A stretch of DNA of 64,000 bases from Spirodela intermedia (Eukaryota > Streptophyta > Magnoliopsida > Alismatales > Araceae): contig LR746267.1 of the NCBI GenBank assembly GCA_902729315.2, positions 2,866,886 through 2,930,885 of the forward strand, read 5' to 3'. The notes under the pieces were generated by a model. The model saw only the letters and a program-made list of their open reading frames with translations, had not been told where the DNA came from and did not search any database. Shown here piece after piece: positions 1 through 13,305 of this stretch (the stretch's first letter is position 1; the number at the start of each line of letters is the position of its first letter). The position numbers and the translations under genes were made by a program.

Positions 1-2250
1 TCTAAAAATCAATGAAATAGGTCATCGAATCATCTTTGCTAGCTTTCACTTGATAGAATAAAAAAATGATGACTTTGCAACTCTCTAGTAGCTGTCACTT
101 GATGGAGAAGAACTAGATAGAAGTAGAACATGTGTTAGAGAGCTTCATTCTTAGGTCCGCATAGTAAGAGAAAGCTCTTCACTACATCTAGTATGCTCTC
201 AAGAGGTAGTGACTCATCTCTCGATAGATCATCTTCTTCTCGATGATGACTTATTCGTCGATCAATTAGAGATGATTTACCTAATGAATTCACAATCTTT
301 TTATCACTATCGTTCAAAAATTTTAGTAAGAATGCTTTGCGAATTGCGTTGATGAGATTTTGCCGATGATCAAGTGATTCTAATGGCTTAATCCTTCACC
401 AATGATCTATAGAAAAGTCATAATTTAATCAGATAAAAATACGAGTTTTGATTCTAGTAGGATTCAAACCCACGTTAGTCGCCCACCTATATGAGAGAGA
501 GTGAAATAAATACTATAATACCCTTATAAGTTACGTTATCATAGTATATCATTATTATAACTAAGGAGTATTTTAGGTATTTAAATAATTGACATGATTC
601 TAGGGAAGGTGTGACATAGGTCTAGTCCCACATTGATCGTACACTGAAGTTTTGGATGAATATATAATAATATTAGATTTAGAAATAATGAGTCCATTTC
701 TCACATGTACGACTACTCTTTGTCTCAATTGGTTGGCCACTAGTAATGTGGAAGGAGAGTGGCGCACAAGTGCCCCCATTGGTCTATAGTCGCTTAAGCT
801 CTTATTCATGGCTCTATCTTGACTGTGCTTCCAACCTGCTTGTAGACTCGGTTAATCGGTAGGTCCTTCTTTTTTTATCTTTCTTTATTATTATTTATTT
901 CAAAAATATAATTATAAAAATAATATAAAATCACATAAAATCACATAATTAACCAAAAATTCATATTAATTAACTAAAAACTATTTTACATAATTTAACA
1001 TAAATATAAGTCTATTTATCATGAGTTAAAGCTAAAACTATATTTATTAATTATTAACTCATGATAATGAAGACTTATCATCTCTCAAATGTGTGTTGCC
1101 TAAGTTACATAGTTAGTTGAAAAGAATGAAGATTTTTGTACACATTTCATTAATAATATAAATTATTATACTAATTGCATTAAAAAGCATAAATTCTACA
1201 CTAAAAGTTATGATCATTCAAGAGAAATAAAAATAACACTCTCCAATAGCTAAACTTGAATTAGTTGTTGCTACTTAAGAACAACTATCTAGCTACATTG
1301 TAGAGATTGACTTCATTAAGTCTTTTGAACCAAATTTCTCTCATATGCTCTCATAAAAAGATGGAACAAACCTAATTTACAGTCCCTTGAAATGTGTTCT
1401 ACTCTTGTGAGATAAACGAATCTCATCTTGAATGATTTTAAGTTTTTCACCAATGATAAGGGAATTTCAAAGAACTCATTCTTGGTTTCCTTACCAATGC
1501 TAGAAATTTTTGAACTTGAAATTATTTACGGTTTTTAGGTAAAGTTTAGAATCTTATAGCAGTAAATATTCTTATTATATCATTAGCTTGACATGCCTAT
1601 AGAAATGTTCTCAAAATGACCAGAGTCTAGTTTTGGATCATTTAAATATCGTCTGATCTATCCCGTGGGATTGACTATTGCTTGGATTTCAGATTTGAGC
1701 TCATGTATAAAGTGCCAAAGTGTGATATGATATGAAAAGAACAAAACAGAGCACTTGAATTAAACGGTCAGGGCAGAGTTTCTTAAAAAGTGTACAAAGG
1801 ACCTATCAAGATTTTCCATTTTGGGGAATTCCCAGCCACCAAATAATCTTAAAGATTCACATATAAATGGGCATTGCAAAAAAATTCATTTTAACTCTAG
1901 GGATGCTTTTCTTCTTCACCACATTAATGAGGCTCCACTCTGAGATTGTAGTATGAACTTGGTACACTATAAATTAACTTTAAGTTAGGTTTAAGTCAAG
2001 ATTCAAATTAGGTTGGCTTAAGGTTGGCCATAGCATTTTCTCGAGAACAATTACTCACAAGTTGGGCTAAACCTCTGATTGACCCCGTCCAACAAGTCGT
2101 GGCATGAAATCATTGACTGCACGACCACCTTTGACGTCCCAGTTTAACAAGTGTGCGCATGTGCAGCTGCTTCCATTGACCGAACTGGTCACTGCTGACT
2201 AATGCGGCGGCCACCTAAAGGTAGGTTAGGTCAAAATATAGAGTCGCATC
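1..2250. other. Gene-free AT-rich stretch
   Basis: No open reading frame here resembles a known protein, and base composition is AT-rich with many homopolymer and TA-rich patches, as in plant intergenic DNA. Near 455-475 the minus strand reads GGTTTGAATCC, a near match to a Pol III B box, which could be a remnant of a tRNA-derived SINE, but no convincing A box or tRNA fold accompanies it. Nothing else in the stretch can be assigned. Confidence 0.6.
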
Positions 2251-2268
2251 TACTACGGCTCAATTCGA

Positions 2269-2320
2269 CACGTGCCACCTTTAAAATCCCCAACCTCTTG
2301 TAACCTGAAAGTTATATAAG
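2269..2320 (+). promoter_or_regulatory. Promoter-like G-box plus TATA box
   Basis: A CACGTG G-box lies at 2269-2274 and a TATATAAG element at 2313-2320, a plausible plant core-promoter spacing. The preceding 150 bases are locally GC-richer than their surroundings. The open frame that follows (2381-2734, 117 codons) is not recognisable as any family and has no coding-like composition, so the promoter may be inactive, belong to an unrecognised gene, or be chance. Confidence 0.25.
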
Positions 2321-5300
2321 GCTTGAACGCAGACCAGGCGTTGAGCTGCTCAAACCTGCTGTCCATGAAAGATATAACATGTGACGTCGTACAATTTTCT
2401 CCATTGTGATCACTGTTGGCATCAGGTTTTGTTCATAAGTGGGCTGGAAGGATTATATAAAGTTCTTAAGAAGGTTCGTGCTGGCCTTTCAAAGCCATAC
2501 TATAACGTTCGCCACTCGGCCACCCAACGACTGAGACTGCGCACGCGGGTGGTGCACATCGTCGTCAATTGTCAGTCTTTGTCCCAATCGTCCATCGGAC
2601 ATTTACTCCTTGTCTTACTCCATTCTTCAAACTTACGAAGCGTGCGATCTGACCAAATCCAATCTTCATTGACAGAACATTCAACACTGGAAGGATCCCC
2701 AAGAGTTCCTGATGGGAATGTTTTGGTACTCTAAATCCCAACCTGTACAGTACGTTATGATACCAGCCCTCGGATAGTCCTGCTTCTAGAGATGTCTCCT
2801 CGGCGAACCCGCGTCGCACTCTGGCCTACCTGTCCCTTTCCCACTGATCCCCTAGTTTTCTTCCTTCAAGTTCCCTGTCGCCATGCCGGCAGAAATTCGG
2901 CCCCTTAATTAGAGGTAGACCAGAACAGAGAAAGGTGCCTCCGGCGTGCAAATTTACGGCAGACTTTCCGCCAAAGCAGTTTGTGCCGCCGATCCGCATC
3001 AACTGACGGACAAAGACGTTTCCACTTGTATCTCTAGTCAGGCCGTCCCCCACTAAAATCCTAAACGTGTGCTGATATGGGTTAAGTTTGAACCAGCTAG
3101 TCCTACTATCACTCGTAGATTTCGAGCAAGAGTCCAAATAATATGCATCTTGTTGAATAAGTGAATATGAATTTGTAGAAAACCGTAGGGCTTGGTCCGT
3201 ATGGACGCGTGGACTTTTCGGAAAAAGGTCACATGTATTCGCCAAATAGTGCAGATATAAGCGTGGCAGATGTCTTATGTACTAAGTTAAACATTAATTA
3301 AGCTTGAATAACGGAGAAGTGCGTTTCGGTCTTTGTTACGAATAAGGAAAGAATAGTTTATGAAACATCAAAAAATGATCTACTTTTGCTCGCAAATAAA
3401 TGTCAGCTCTTCACTGTTCACCTCAAGAACCAAACTGTTTCTCAAACCTTTCAAGGTTTCGCCAAACGAATATAAGGATATTGTATTTATTTCTCTTACC
3501 TCTATAATGTCATAGTAAATAACATAGTTGAGGATATGAGATGAATGATTAATTCAACATTCTTTTGAAAACATTTTTAGTGTTCACTCCTACGTCATCA
3601 TACGATTACTTATTTGAATTTCTATTCTTCCAATGAATTTACAATTTTATGAACTGCTTGATTTCTGCTCGTCAATATAAAATATCAAAAAATTGCAAGA
3701 AAGTGTCTTGTTGTACCTCCCCATTTAATTTACGAAATTACTTCACGGAACATGTCTTCTCTTCCGTAATTACCCAACTAAAATTTGATGTTTTCCCTTC
3801 CATTGAAAAACTCTTCTATTCAATGTTCAAGATGAGGTAAATTTCTGTAAATCATAGATAACACGTTTTTTTACAGTTCATTATGTAAAGCTCATCTCCA
3901 TGGCTTTCTAAATATTTATACCTTATGATGAAAAGTTTGAACAATACAGTATTTCTGTATGTAAGGAAAATGTATTTGTTGTCAATATTGACAAAAGAAA
4001 GATCATTGAAAGGAGTTATGTGCGAGAGGTAAATTTTTGTTAGAATGTGCCAAACAGCTCTAGTCATGTTGAGGCCATTGTGTGTGGAATTGGTCCCACA
4101 AGGTCTAATCAGAACTTATAGTCTTCCAATGTTGGCTCTCCAAGAGTGAACTACTACCCTCATCCATACAGCATAGTATTTTGGGCTCCATACTTCCTTC
4201 TAGTAAACTTATATGTTTATTTATATAGTCATAAGGAAATAACTTTGTTTAAATTATCCTCACCAATAATCTTCAATCTATTTTCTCTACTTTGGGAAAC
4301 AACCTTTTTGAAGTAACTTATTTTCACTACTCTTAAACAAAATATGATTTTCATCGACATAAAAAATGCCAAGAAAATTATCAATTTTGCTTTTCTACAC
4401 AACTCTATGAGGTTTTTTATCACATTGTTTGATTTAAAGTATTACTAAATTAATCTAAGATTGGATAAACCTAATTAAAAAATTAAAAATATTCAGATGT
4501 CAGATAAATATTAATTTGCATATTTTGACCAGTGGAATATTGAGCAATCAACTAATTCTGTGACACCTTATTGGAAAAAAATAACAAGTGTGCTTTCCAT
4601 TATGCCCCAAGTGGGCTGAATTTTAAAGAACTAATTTTACATATTTTGAATAAGTGGGCTAAACATATTTGGATGCTTGGGGAAAATAAGGTATTTCTAT
4701 CAATACATTTGAGGAGTTGTACGGCTGATGCTACAAGTTTATATGGCTGACATGTACCATATCTATTAGACTCAAGAGTCAACAGCTAAAATACATTACT
4801 ATTGTCACCAAAAACTTAAGTCATCTCACTTCATAATATAGGGATTGTAGATGATCGACGCCCTACTTATCAACAAGAACTTTATAAGTGGAGATTCCAA
4901 AGCATCAAATAATGAATAAATCATATGGCACATCAATTTTTATTTGGCATGTTCTCATCATGAGCTACAACCCCCACTCACTGGTCCTGGTCCTATTTGG
5001 GGGCTTTCAACAAAGTGCCAGTCTTCTTCTTTAAAGTAATGTATATGAATGAGTTAGTAGAAAACTATAATCCTTGAGACGTTATATATAAAAAGTATAA
5101 TTTCTAAAATCTTTGCATTGTAGTTGTTTCCCAAATGTGCAACGTTTTGAAGATGTAGTCTGAAAATCATAAAGAAAAAGAGGCAAAATATGAAACTGTA
5201 AATAGGATTTCTCTTGCCAAAGGTCATATCAACTAAGTTTCTAATGTTCTCACAGAAGTCACCATGTTACTTGCACTCTTTCCATTTCTCTAATTTATTT

Positions 5301-6840
5301 ACTTGATATTAAAGTAGAGAAAATAGAGAACCCAAATAACATAAGCCTAGAAGCTTCACTTTGAAAATTTCAGCCATAAAAATTATTGACACGATTCCTT
5401 TACCATGTATAAGTTAAATATCATGTTAAAGTTTAATATTTACCATCAGCTTTGTTATCATTTTAATGTTTTCGACATGCCCAATTTCCAATCGATTCGC
5501 AGTGGCCATTGATATATTTATTTAGATCACGAGATTTATTTTCTAAATAAGTATACGACGCCTATGGCATTGCAATGTGTTGCCAAATCTACATGGTTCA
5601 CAACTCTCTTAGAGTTGTTAGGCAGAGATATTGCAGCCATCGTCTATCATAAATTGTTTGGAGAATTTGATTTACCGACCATAAACTCAACGGTGAATGT
5701 CAAAGCTAATCCTCTCGCGAAAACACAGCTCTAGGAGAAAGACGACTAGCAACAACGTAAGGTTGCACAATTGAAATAGTACGCGTGTTGAAGAAAGCAG
5801 GGATTTATAATATTGACTAGTGCTCTAATAATCACCTGTACTGTTAAACATAAGGTCGAACCTACAAGCAATACGAAATTTTCCTTCTCCACAAAGCTTC
5901 CTCAAGAGGTCTGGGTGGGAAATCAACAGGCATGACGTCTTTGCGTCACCACCATGGGACATCTTCATCCATTTGATGACGCCGTCGACTTCACGTTGTC
6001 CACAAGCTGACGCGCATGCCAATTGGATAAGGTGTTTTTGTGAGGCTTATTCTGATCGTGCGCTCTGCCAAGACCCCGCCACGTGTGAGAACTGCCGTAG
6101 CACCCTGCCTTAACACGTTGATTTCCGCTGGGTCCTTCGTCACACCTCATCCAAGTTTACCCCCCGCGTCCTTCTCGCACGTGGATTTTCGCGAAATTTT
6201 TCTTTCGATTTATTATCTCCGTCAATGGTCGCGCGCCCTGAGAGACTTTGTCCGTCCTTTCAACGAGACACACAACCGTTCTCTCCCGGAAACGTCACCT
6301 TGACTTTTCCGTCCCAGGTGGTTTTCATGGCCATTTCTGCTCCCTCCCCTCCTATCATGTCACCTTCTTGTCAGCCCTTCAACATAAATTGAACTAATGA
6401 AAGCCGCCGCATTGGTTCGATGCGTGTATTTTTCCTCCAGTTTTCCAGTCAGATTCCTGATCATCTCTTCCTCCCCCAGATAACAGATCATGTGTGACTA
6501 CTTGAGCCTTTCCAACCCGACCCAATTCTACTAATACGCTATCATCACTGAATGCATGGATTTCTCCAACGTTTTCTTCTAAAGAAGGTTTAGCGTGACA
6601 GACATCTCTGCCTTTCCCAAGTCACACGCCATGCAAGACTGCCTCGCCAGACATTCCAACCCATCGTAAACGGTAAGATCAGTCTGCCATGTCGATGTCC
6701 GCACCTGCGCGGCTATTCCTTCACCAGTCTTCTTTCCATAGACATCCCTTTGGCTTACCATTTCTTCATGGAAGTGTTGTTCACATGATCAAGTGGATTT
6801 TGAATATCTACTCGGACTGAACTTGAATGATCAAATTAAA
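2321..6840. other. Intergenic stretch without recognisable gene
   Basis: Several 60-140 codon frames occur, the longest on the minus strand at 2826-3245, but none shows a domain, a conserved motif or a partner exon that can be recognised. From 3.3 to 5.8 kb the sequence is AT-rich; 5.8-6.8 kb is more balanced, with a CACGTG element near 6180. No RNA gene or clear transposon end was seen. Confidence 0.5.
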
Positions 6841-6850
6841 TAACAATACC

Positions 6851-6853
<3 letters not shown>

Positions 6854-6895
<42 letters not shown>

Positions 6896-6961
6896 CCTCT
6901 CTCTCTCTCTCTTTGTCTCCCGCTCTCTCTCTCTCTTTGTCTCCCGCTCTCTCTCTCTCTT

Positions 6962-7051
<90 letters not shown>

Positions 7052-7117
7052 CCTCTCTCTCTCTCTCTTTGTCTCCCGCTCTCTCTCTCTCTTTGTCTCC
7101 CGCTCTCTCTCTCTCTT

Positions 7118-7212
<95 letters not shown>
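6854..7212 (+). repeat. Nested (CT)n satellite with 156-bp higher-order unit
   Basis: About 360 bases of almost pure CT dinucleotide are interrupted by short variants containing GTCTCCC, TTTGTCTCCCGC and TTTCTTTC. The same ordered set of interruptions begins at 6891 and again at 7047, so a unit of 156 bp has duplicated; a third GTCTCCCT start follows at 7213. The long open frames across this block encode only Ser-Leu repeats and are artefacts. Repeat length in the assembly may not be exact. Confidence 0.9.
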
Positions 7213-7214
<2 letters not shown>

Positions 7215-7229
7215 CTCCCTATGTTCTCA

Positions 7230-10200
7230 TGTTACAGTGCAGATGAAGTTTGAATCAGTCCTAATTTATCGGGGCGACCTTGACCCGAGTAAGTGAGCGT
7301 TTAATTTTTTTTATTTTCACGGTTTCCAGAGACAGCCCTCGTGAAGCAAGTCATTATGGTTTTCCTGTCTCTTTGGCGACCGTCAATGATGTTGTACGCC
7401 CTCCAATTTCCTTGCAGTTTTCGCGGGTGTATCCTTCTCCGTCCTCTTCTCCTTGTTTGACACCTAAATCATTCATATTTAAGTTGACTATAAAAATATG
7501 ATACCGGTCGGTCTATCGTCTAGAAAGTCTTCTACTGAGAACTCGGCAATTTCGTTCCTTGTTAAATGCTCAACGCATGCAGCAGAAATAAAATTCTCCT
7601 CCATGGATTGCTTCCGTTGATTCACTTAAATGATGCATTGACTCAAAATTCGGAAAAAGGAAACTCGCGAAGTTGCAAAAGTGATACACAGGAAAGTTCT
7701 CATTATGTGAGGGCGAATTTTGGAATGAAGCGGATAATCTTCGTGTCGTACCTGACTTCCTGAACCTCCTCATTCAACATAATGTCACATTTGTCGATAA
7801 TAATATTCGCTATGCCCTTTCTGCTTATAGGTATCTACTGATGTGTCGACAGATTTCTCGAAGCCTCCCAGATTTAGGGTTGTGAAGACTGATGCTAACC
7901 AACCTGGTTTGGCTCAGAAAGAGGTCACATCATCTTCAGTCATATCAAACTTCGGGAACGTCTCTCGATCCGAATTCTACTTGACCGTGCAAAGACGATG
8001 CCACCGTCTTCGATCATGGTTTCCCTGAATTGTACTTGACCCATACCCGACTCATGGAGAGTCGTACATTTAGTGTTTATTATTCTACGAGGCTTTCGTT
8101 TCAATAAGGGGCGGCGAAGGAATTCTTCCCATTCGAAGCCCGGTCATGTCTCCCAAAGTCCCACGTGCAATTAATTGGCCGATGGAGACCCTGACCGCTG
8201 TTAATCGCGGTAGCAGCCAAGATGGACCGGGCTCGCAACGTGAGTACAATATGGCTACGGCGAGTGGCGTACGTTACCCGAGCAACGTATGGACTACTGC
8301 AGATATCAAGCGGTATATTTCGTGGAACAAGAAAACCTGTATATATCAACGCCTCATAGTAATTGAGACATTACAGTCGTGCAGAAAATAGGTCATTCTG
8401 GGGAGAGATGCCTCTTAGTTATACGCGCACGAGCATCACAACACTTACGTGGAAAAAAAAATCTTAGGGGGATTCAGCGCTGCACGTTCGGGGGGATTAA
8501 CAAGATTAAAATTGTAGGAAGTAATGCTCTCAAACGAAAATAGGAGATGCTAGTTACAAACTAAGGGCTGCATGCGTTGGAAGGCTTCTCACTCCTGCAA
8601 TTGCATCCAATTTTCTCTTTGACTTCTTGCCCTCGGAATTTCCTCACAGACTCAATCACTTCAACTGACTGCTTTAGTCCTTAAATCCCTCGTCTCCAGG
8701 ACTGATTCCTTAGCATTTGTAAGCTATTTTATGACAGGCAAGCTTGACTCAAACGACAATTGGAGAGAGAGACCTCTTCTCTTCTCTCTTTCCGCTTTCA
8801 TCCCGCCTCTTTTCTCTTGTAAGCATCTCCTCTCTGGGTCACAAGAGCATCTCTCTCTTCCGAATTTTGACTGACAAAAATCAAAGGGAATGGCCATGAA
8901 GGCAACTCCATGCAGTGTTCATTCTACATGAGCTTTGGTATTAGTACTCCGTCTGGTTGATAAGGGCCCTATCACTTGGGCTGCGATTTCCGCGCAAGCC
9001 GCGATGGACTGATCAGCCTTCAACACAAAAAAATATGGCTTCCGGAGCGGCGACCAGGAGACTGGAATTACGCATAGGGGGAGAATACGTCAAACCCAGG
9101 AAGACTCCAAGCAGAGTGAGATAGATTACAGACCCACGCATTCACACGTAGACTTTCTCTCTCCTTTACCCCCCCCCTCCCCCTTCCTAACCTTCAGTGT
9201 CAGCAGTGAACTGGAACTTACGTGGAATGACAAGGTAGCAGCTAGTTAAACTGTTGACTGATGGGTTCTCAGCTGTTATTTCATGCCGCATTATTCGTTG
9301 CTGATTGGGACATTAAGCTGTCAGCTTCAATTCTCCTAATGACCAAGTCCCACCGTCGGCTGCGGGATCCCCACTGGGCCTTCATAGCGTGATTCTGTAA
9401 TCACCATTAATGGGTCGAACGACTTCCCAGCGTAAACAGAGAACCACTGACCGACGTTCTTCTCGGTTGGAATTTATTTTGTACAGATAATCAACAACTA
9501 CTCGAGAGACGGGTTACTTGTCTTACTGGAACTCTTCATATCAATTGAAAAAAGAGCCTGCTTTTAGCAGAACCCGAGCGGACCTCATTTATGACCCAAC
9601 ACGTCACTACGCTTCAGGCTGAAATTTCGTGTAATCATGGAATTTTCTACTATTTTGTTCCATCGAAACCTCCATTAACCCGGATTCTAAGGTTTACGTA
9701 CTAATTTAGGTCAGGGTAATGTCCTGATCTAGAAAGGCATTTAGTATTAGTCCGCTGCCTACTGAAAATTACTCTCAAAGTCCACCATTCTCAATTTTAA
9801 TATGTTAACTTATTTCCTAATAAAGGAGATTCAACATGATTGAGAGAAACATTTATAAACCCATGGCCATCAGAAGGATTTAGTATGAGCATTAGAATCA
9901 AATAGTATATCATGGTGTAAATTACGAACCGAGTCCGAGAAAGAAAAATTACTCCACGTCTCCATACTTCCCCGTCCTTTCCCTCCTGAGTTTTTATACT
10001 TCCCAAGTATTACCTTGCGTATTATTTTCTGCTGTCATCACGGTTCGAGTCTGATGAAGCGGGTAAGTAGCTGGGCAAGTCCGTTCTGGAGGCAGCACAT
10101 GCTCCTTTGCCCGCTTGGAGATTCCTTCCCTGGCCCCCGTTCTCACGGGCCAACCCTCTCGGCGTTGCCTCTAGCTTAAGCTACCGATTGCACTAAGGGC

Positions 10201-10330
10201 TGTCATTCGTATTTTTGAGGATCTTCCGCGTATTAATATCTCAGTATGACACCTCCCGTCCCAACATTTATCTAATTCATTTACATTTCCGAACATGAAT
10301 TTCAAGACATCAGTTTATTTTAATAATTAT
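7230..10330. other. Intergenic stretch without recognisable gene
   Basis: Composition is near 45 percent GC in places, and frames of 60-80 codons occur on both strands, but none is recognisable. A C-rich run lies at 9170-9184. Around 10030-10190 a GC-richer patch contains a GGTTCGAGTC motif similar to a Pol III B box, but no cloverleaf can be drawn around it. Confidence 0.5.
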
Positions 10331-10683
10331 TATGTTCATCTATGTGGACGAAAGTTTGGGTGACAAAAATGGTGGGGGGGCGCTACAGACGTACGTATAT
10401 GCAACTAAATTTTCCAGTCCAAGAGAGGCACCGGGGGGAGAGAAAGATTCCTTCTCAAGCCCCCGTTCACACGGTTCTTTCGCTGTTTTAACTCCCACCA
10501 ATAAACTGACTCTTGTGGTCCCTTCTTCTCTTTCTCCCCTTCCTCTCTCTCTAGGGGACAGCAGAGAGACGCCAGACACGGCTAGGTGGACTCGGTCCAC
10601 AACATTAAAAAACCGGGAAAGATGGCGAGGGGGACGACGTCAATCCTGACAAATCATCTCTCTTCTCCTCCCTCTATTCTCTT

Positions 10684-10719
10684 TATAAATACCGACAGGC
10701 CCTCCTCAGCGGGGATTCC

Positions 10720-10793
<74 letters not shown>
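10684..10793 (+). promoter_or_regulatory. Core promoter and (CT)n leader of the MGNC gene
   Basis: A TATAAAT box at 10684-10690 is followed after 32 bases by an uninterrupted CT tract at 10723-10793. With the usual 25-35 base TATA-to-start distance, transcription would begin just before the tract, putting it in the 5' untranslated leader. Pyrimidine-rich Y-patches are a known plant core-promoter element; this tract is much longer than a typical one. Confidence 0.6.
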
Positions 10794-10796
<3 letters not shown>

Positions 10797-10973
10797 CCCC
10801 CTTCTTTATCTTTCCATCTCTCCCTCTCTTCCTCTCTGCTCCTGGACGGTACCCATCTCCTGAACAGCGCAGCCCTTCTATCTTCGCCTCTCATCATCTT
10901 GATCTTCTTCATTCTCTAAAAGAGATTGAACAGGAACATACAGAAACACAACGCTTCTAGCTTTGACGATTAC

Positions 10974-11345
10974 ATGGGGAACTGTTTCAAGCGTCAATCG
11001 GCCGCTACATGGGTAAACGATGACGAGGACTGGGCGTGGGCGGATGCCGGCGATTGCCGGCGGCGGCCATCCGACAAGGCGGCGGTGGAGAGCGGAAGAC
11101 CGGAGGAGCACGATACATTTCTAGAGAAGGGGGAAACTCTGCAGCAGAATACGGAGGTGAAGATTAAGATCAACAAGAAGCAACTAGAGAAGATTCTAGC
11201 TGAAGTTAACGGCCAGGGGTTGCCCCTTCACGAGGTTCTTGCCCGCCTAATGACCGACGCCGCAGCCGTCGACATTGAGGACTTCAACGACCGCGCCCGA
11301 CACTGGCGACCCGCTCTTCAGAGCATCCCTGAGATGGCGGAGTAG
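10974..11345 (+). CDS. Small plant protein with MGNC N-terminus, unnamed family
   Basis: The frame encodes 123 residues from ATG at 10974; an in-frame ATG at 10926 would add 16 residues, but the later start is preferred because it gives MGNCF, a glycine-2/cysteine-4 context typical of N-myristoylated and palmitoylated plant proteins. The middle (about residues 60-95) is a charged KIKINKKQLEKIL helix followed by GLPLHEVLARLM, and the protein ends HWRPALQSIPEMAE. From memory this K-rich helix plus WRPALQSIPE tail marks a small plant-specific family without an assigned function; attachment to the plasma membrane is inferred from the N-terminus. The gene is intronless, has a TATA box and CT leader upstream and another (CT)n tract 240 bases downstream. 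Coding GC content is well above the surroundings, which supports a real gene. Confidence 0.75.
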   Translation: MGNCFKRQSAATWVNDDEDWAWADAGDCRRRPSDKAAVESGRPEEHDTFLEKGETLQQNTEVKIKINKKQLEKILAEVNGQGLPLHEVLARLMTDAAAVDIEDFNDRARHWRPALQSIPEMAE

Positions 11346-11583
11346 ATGTAGAAGCAGCTCCCTTCGATGTTCTTCGGATAGGGAAGATGGGTGATGGAAC
11401 CCCATTATCTTCAGTTTTCCTATCATTCTTTCTCGGGTAAGCCTCTAGGCTCTTTCCGGTTCTACCGAATGATAGACTCAGAGGTGGAGTTTTCGGAGAG
11501 TTACAGAGGTAGAACGATTTTACCTCGGTTTCAGATGTTGAGGTCTGCCTTGTGCTGTACATATATGATGCCTTCTTTGTTGA

Positions 11584-11586
<3 letters not shown>

Positions 11587-11629
<43 letters not shown>
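11587..11629 (+). repeat. (CT)n microsatellite, 3' flank of the MGNC gene
   Basis: An uninterrupted CT dinucleotide run of about 43 bases lies 240 bases beyond the stop codon, probably in or just past the 3' untranslated region. It is on the same strand sense as the CT tract in the leader of this gene. Confidence 0.9.
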
Positions 11630-11632
<3 letters not shown>

Positions 11633-11916
11633 TAAACCCACACACCCCAACACATTTATCTATCTTTCTCTCTCCATCTAATAGTTAGGTTGTGCAGGTT
11701 CAATACGAGATGAAAGAAACTCAGATCTCTTTGAGATCGGGTAGCATAGCACTAACTTTTGTATTAGATCCTAAAGTTTAGAACTTTATATCAAAAACAC
11801 CTAAAATTATATCCCACAAAGCACACTCTTAAAGTGACCAACTTTATTAATATGGCTCTCCGATAAGCACTAAAACATATAAAGGAAACATCTCTATCCC
11901 TACCGGGAAGCGTTCA

Positions 11917-12001
11917 CATGTTTCACCCCACGGGAATTCCCGATCGGATCCCATGTTTCACCCCACCGGAATTCTCGATCGGATCCCATGTTTCACCCCA
12001 C
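11917..12001 (+). repeat. 35-bp tandem repeat, 2.4 copies
   Basis: The unit starts CATGTTTCACCCCAC and continues with GAATTC and CGATCGGATCC. Copies start at 11917, 11952 and 11987 (the last truncated), with only a few substitutions between them. It lies in non-coding sequence. Confidence 0.85.
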
Positions 12002-12039
12002 TGAAAGCCTTCACAGACCGCCCATTAACGGCTCTCAAA

Positions 12040-12090
12040 GACGTAAATGCCGGCTACTGGGGCTCCCCGCCGTCTTCGAGGTCCCACGGG
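12040..12090 (-). repeat. Dispersed block, copy A (paired with 18320-18363)
   Basis: About 43 bases here match a block near 18320 at roughly four positions in five, including an exact 14-base core CCGTCTTCGAGGTC. Read on the minus strand, both copies encode DLEDGG followed by D/E and P, but the frame here is broken by TAG directly after. This looks like two decayed copies of one element or gene fragment; the source family is not recognised. Confidence 0.5.
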
Positions 12091-13252
12091 GCCCTCGCGC
12101 TTTACTGCCGCCGCCTTGGTGGACTGGGATCTCCATATCCGGCTATCACCACCGCGGCGGTGCCTCTGCGCATGGACTCGTCTTTCCAGGCTCTGCCGTA
12201 GACGACGACGAGAGAGGCTATGCCATCTGGTGGGTGATGAATCATTAGACGGAGATGACGGCATTTTCAATCATGGACGGCTGCATAGACCGACCGCCGA
12301 CGCTTTAAAGATATCAAGATATTTAAATTGGCGCATTGACTGGTACATTTAATGAACTGCTCTGTTCATGCGAACGAATCGGATGAGCATGGTAACAGTG
12401 TGCCGCAAGTGGAGCCCCCGCGGGACACGGTGGCTCGGGCCTATGAGGTTGACGGAGTCGTCGCCGCTGTTCTCCACCCTTACCAACTTTCGTGCCTTTC
12501 TTAATCTCAAAAATTAGTGCTTACCAGAGATTCTAAATCCCCATGGCTTGGCGACGGAGTGGCCTTGGAACGAAGTATACAGACAGCTTTATCCGGCGTA
12601 GGATTCTTCAAAAGCAAAACACTGTCGAAGGTCTCATAAGAGTGAACCGCACTCATGAAGTACTAAAATCCTTCTTCGCACGTTCAATATCCTTTTCCGT
12701 ATATATTCAAGCACAGATCCTCTATAAATTTGTGTATAGATGATTCATCTATAAATCACTTTTTGGAAGCCTGACATATCATCTTCAACACATGGCTAAT
12801 CTTCTCCCTTGTATTATCATTCCGAAACATCTAAGATATCGGCCACCTTGTGAAAGGTTGACATCTCATTGTTGTACGCAATTTGTCCATGTCAGCGAAT
12901 GAGATTATCTGCCCAAAATCGGACTCCTAGCCCATCTATAGAAGCACAATCAAGAACATGAGACCATACAATGATGTGTAGTTGACAATATTTTTAGAAA
13001 TCTCTTTAGGAGCAAGAATTTCGAAATTACAGTAAATAATATTATTATAGGATGCAAGAATCACAGAATCACGAGAAGGACGCAACGCGGACTCTCCAAA
13101 TTAATTAGGTTGGGCTCAACGCGGATGAACTCATTCTTTACAGCTGAACCATTAATGATTATGATGAGAATTACCGTAGCTGGCCCCATGCGCGAAACAA
13201 ACCAGGCGATAAGAACTATAACTTTTCCATTAGGATTGTAGCTGAAACGGGA

Positions 13253-13256
<4 letters not shown>

Positions 13257-13291
<35 letters not shown>
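13257..13291 (-). repeat. (GA)n microsatellite
   Basis: A GA dinucleotide run of about 35 bases on the plus strand, equal to (CT)n on the minus strand. It is followed directly by an unassigned open frame on the plus strand. Confidence 0.9.
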
Positions 13292-13294
<3 letters not shown>

Positions 13295-13305
13295 TGTGCG
13301 CCTGA

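Noticed and set aside
450-500. Possible tRNA-derived SINE from a B-box-like GGTTTGAATCC on the minus strand
   Set aside because: No convincing A box, no poly-A or repeat end, and no second copy was noticed.
2826-3245. A 139-codon minus-strand frame
   Set aside because: No recognisable motif, no consistent promoter or exon partner, and composition is like its non-coding surroundings.
6827-7296. Long Ser-Leu repeat open frames across the CT block
   Set aside because: They are the translation of (CT)n in different frames and have no non-repetitive protein content.
10036-10200. Possible tRNA gene suggested by GGTTCGAGTC
   Set aside because: No A box at the right distance and no acceptor or anticodon stem can be paired.
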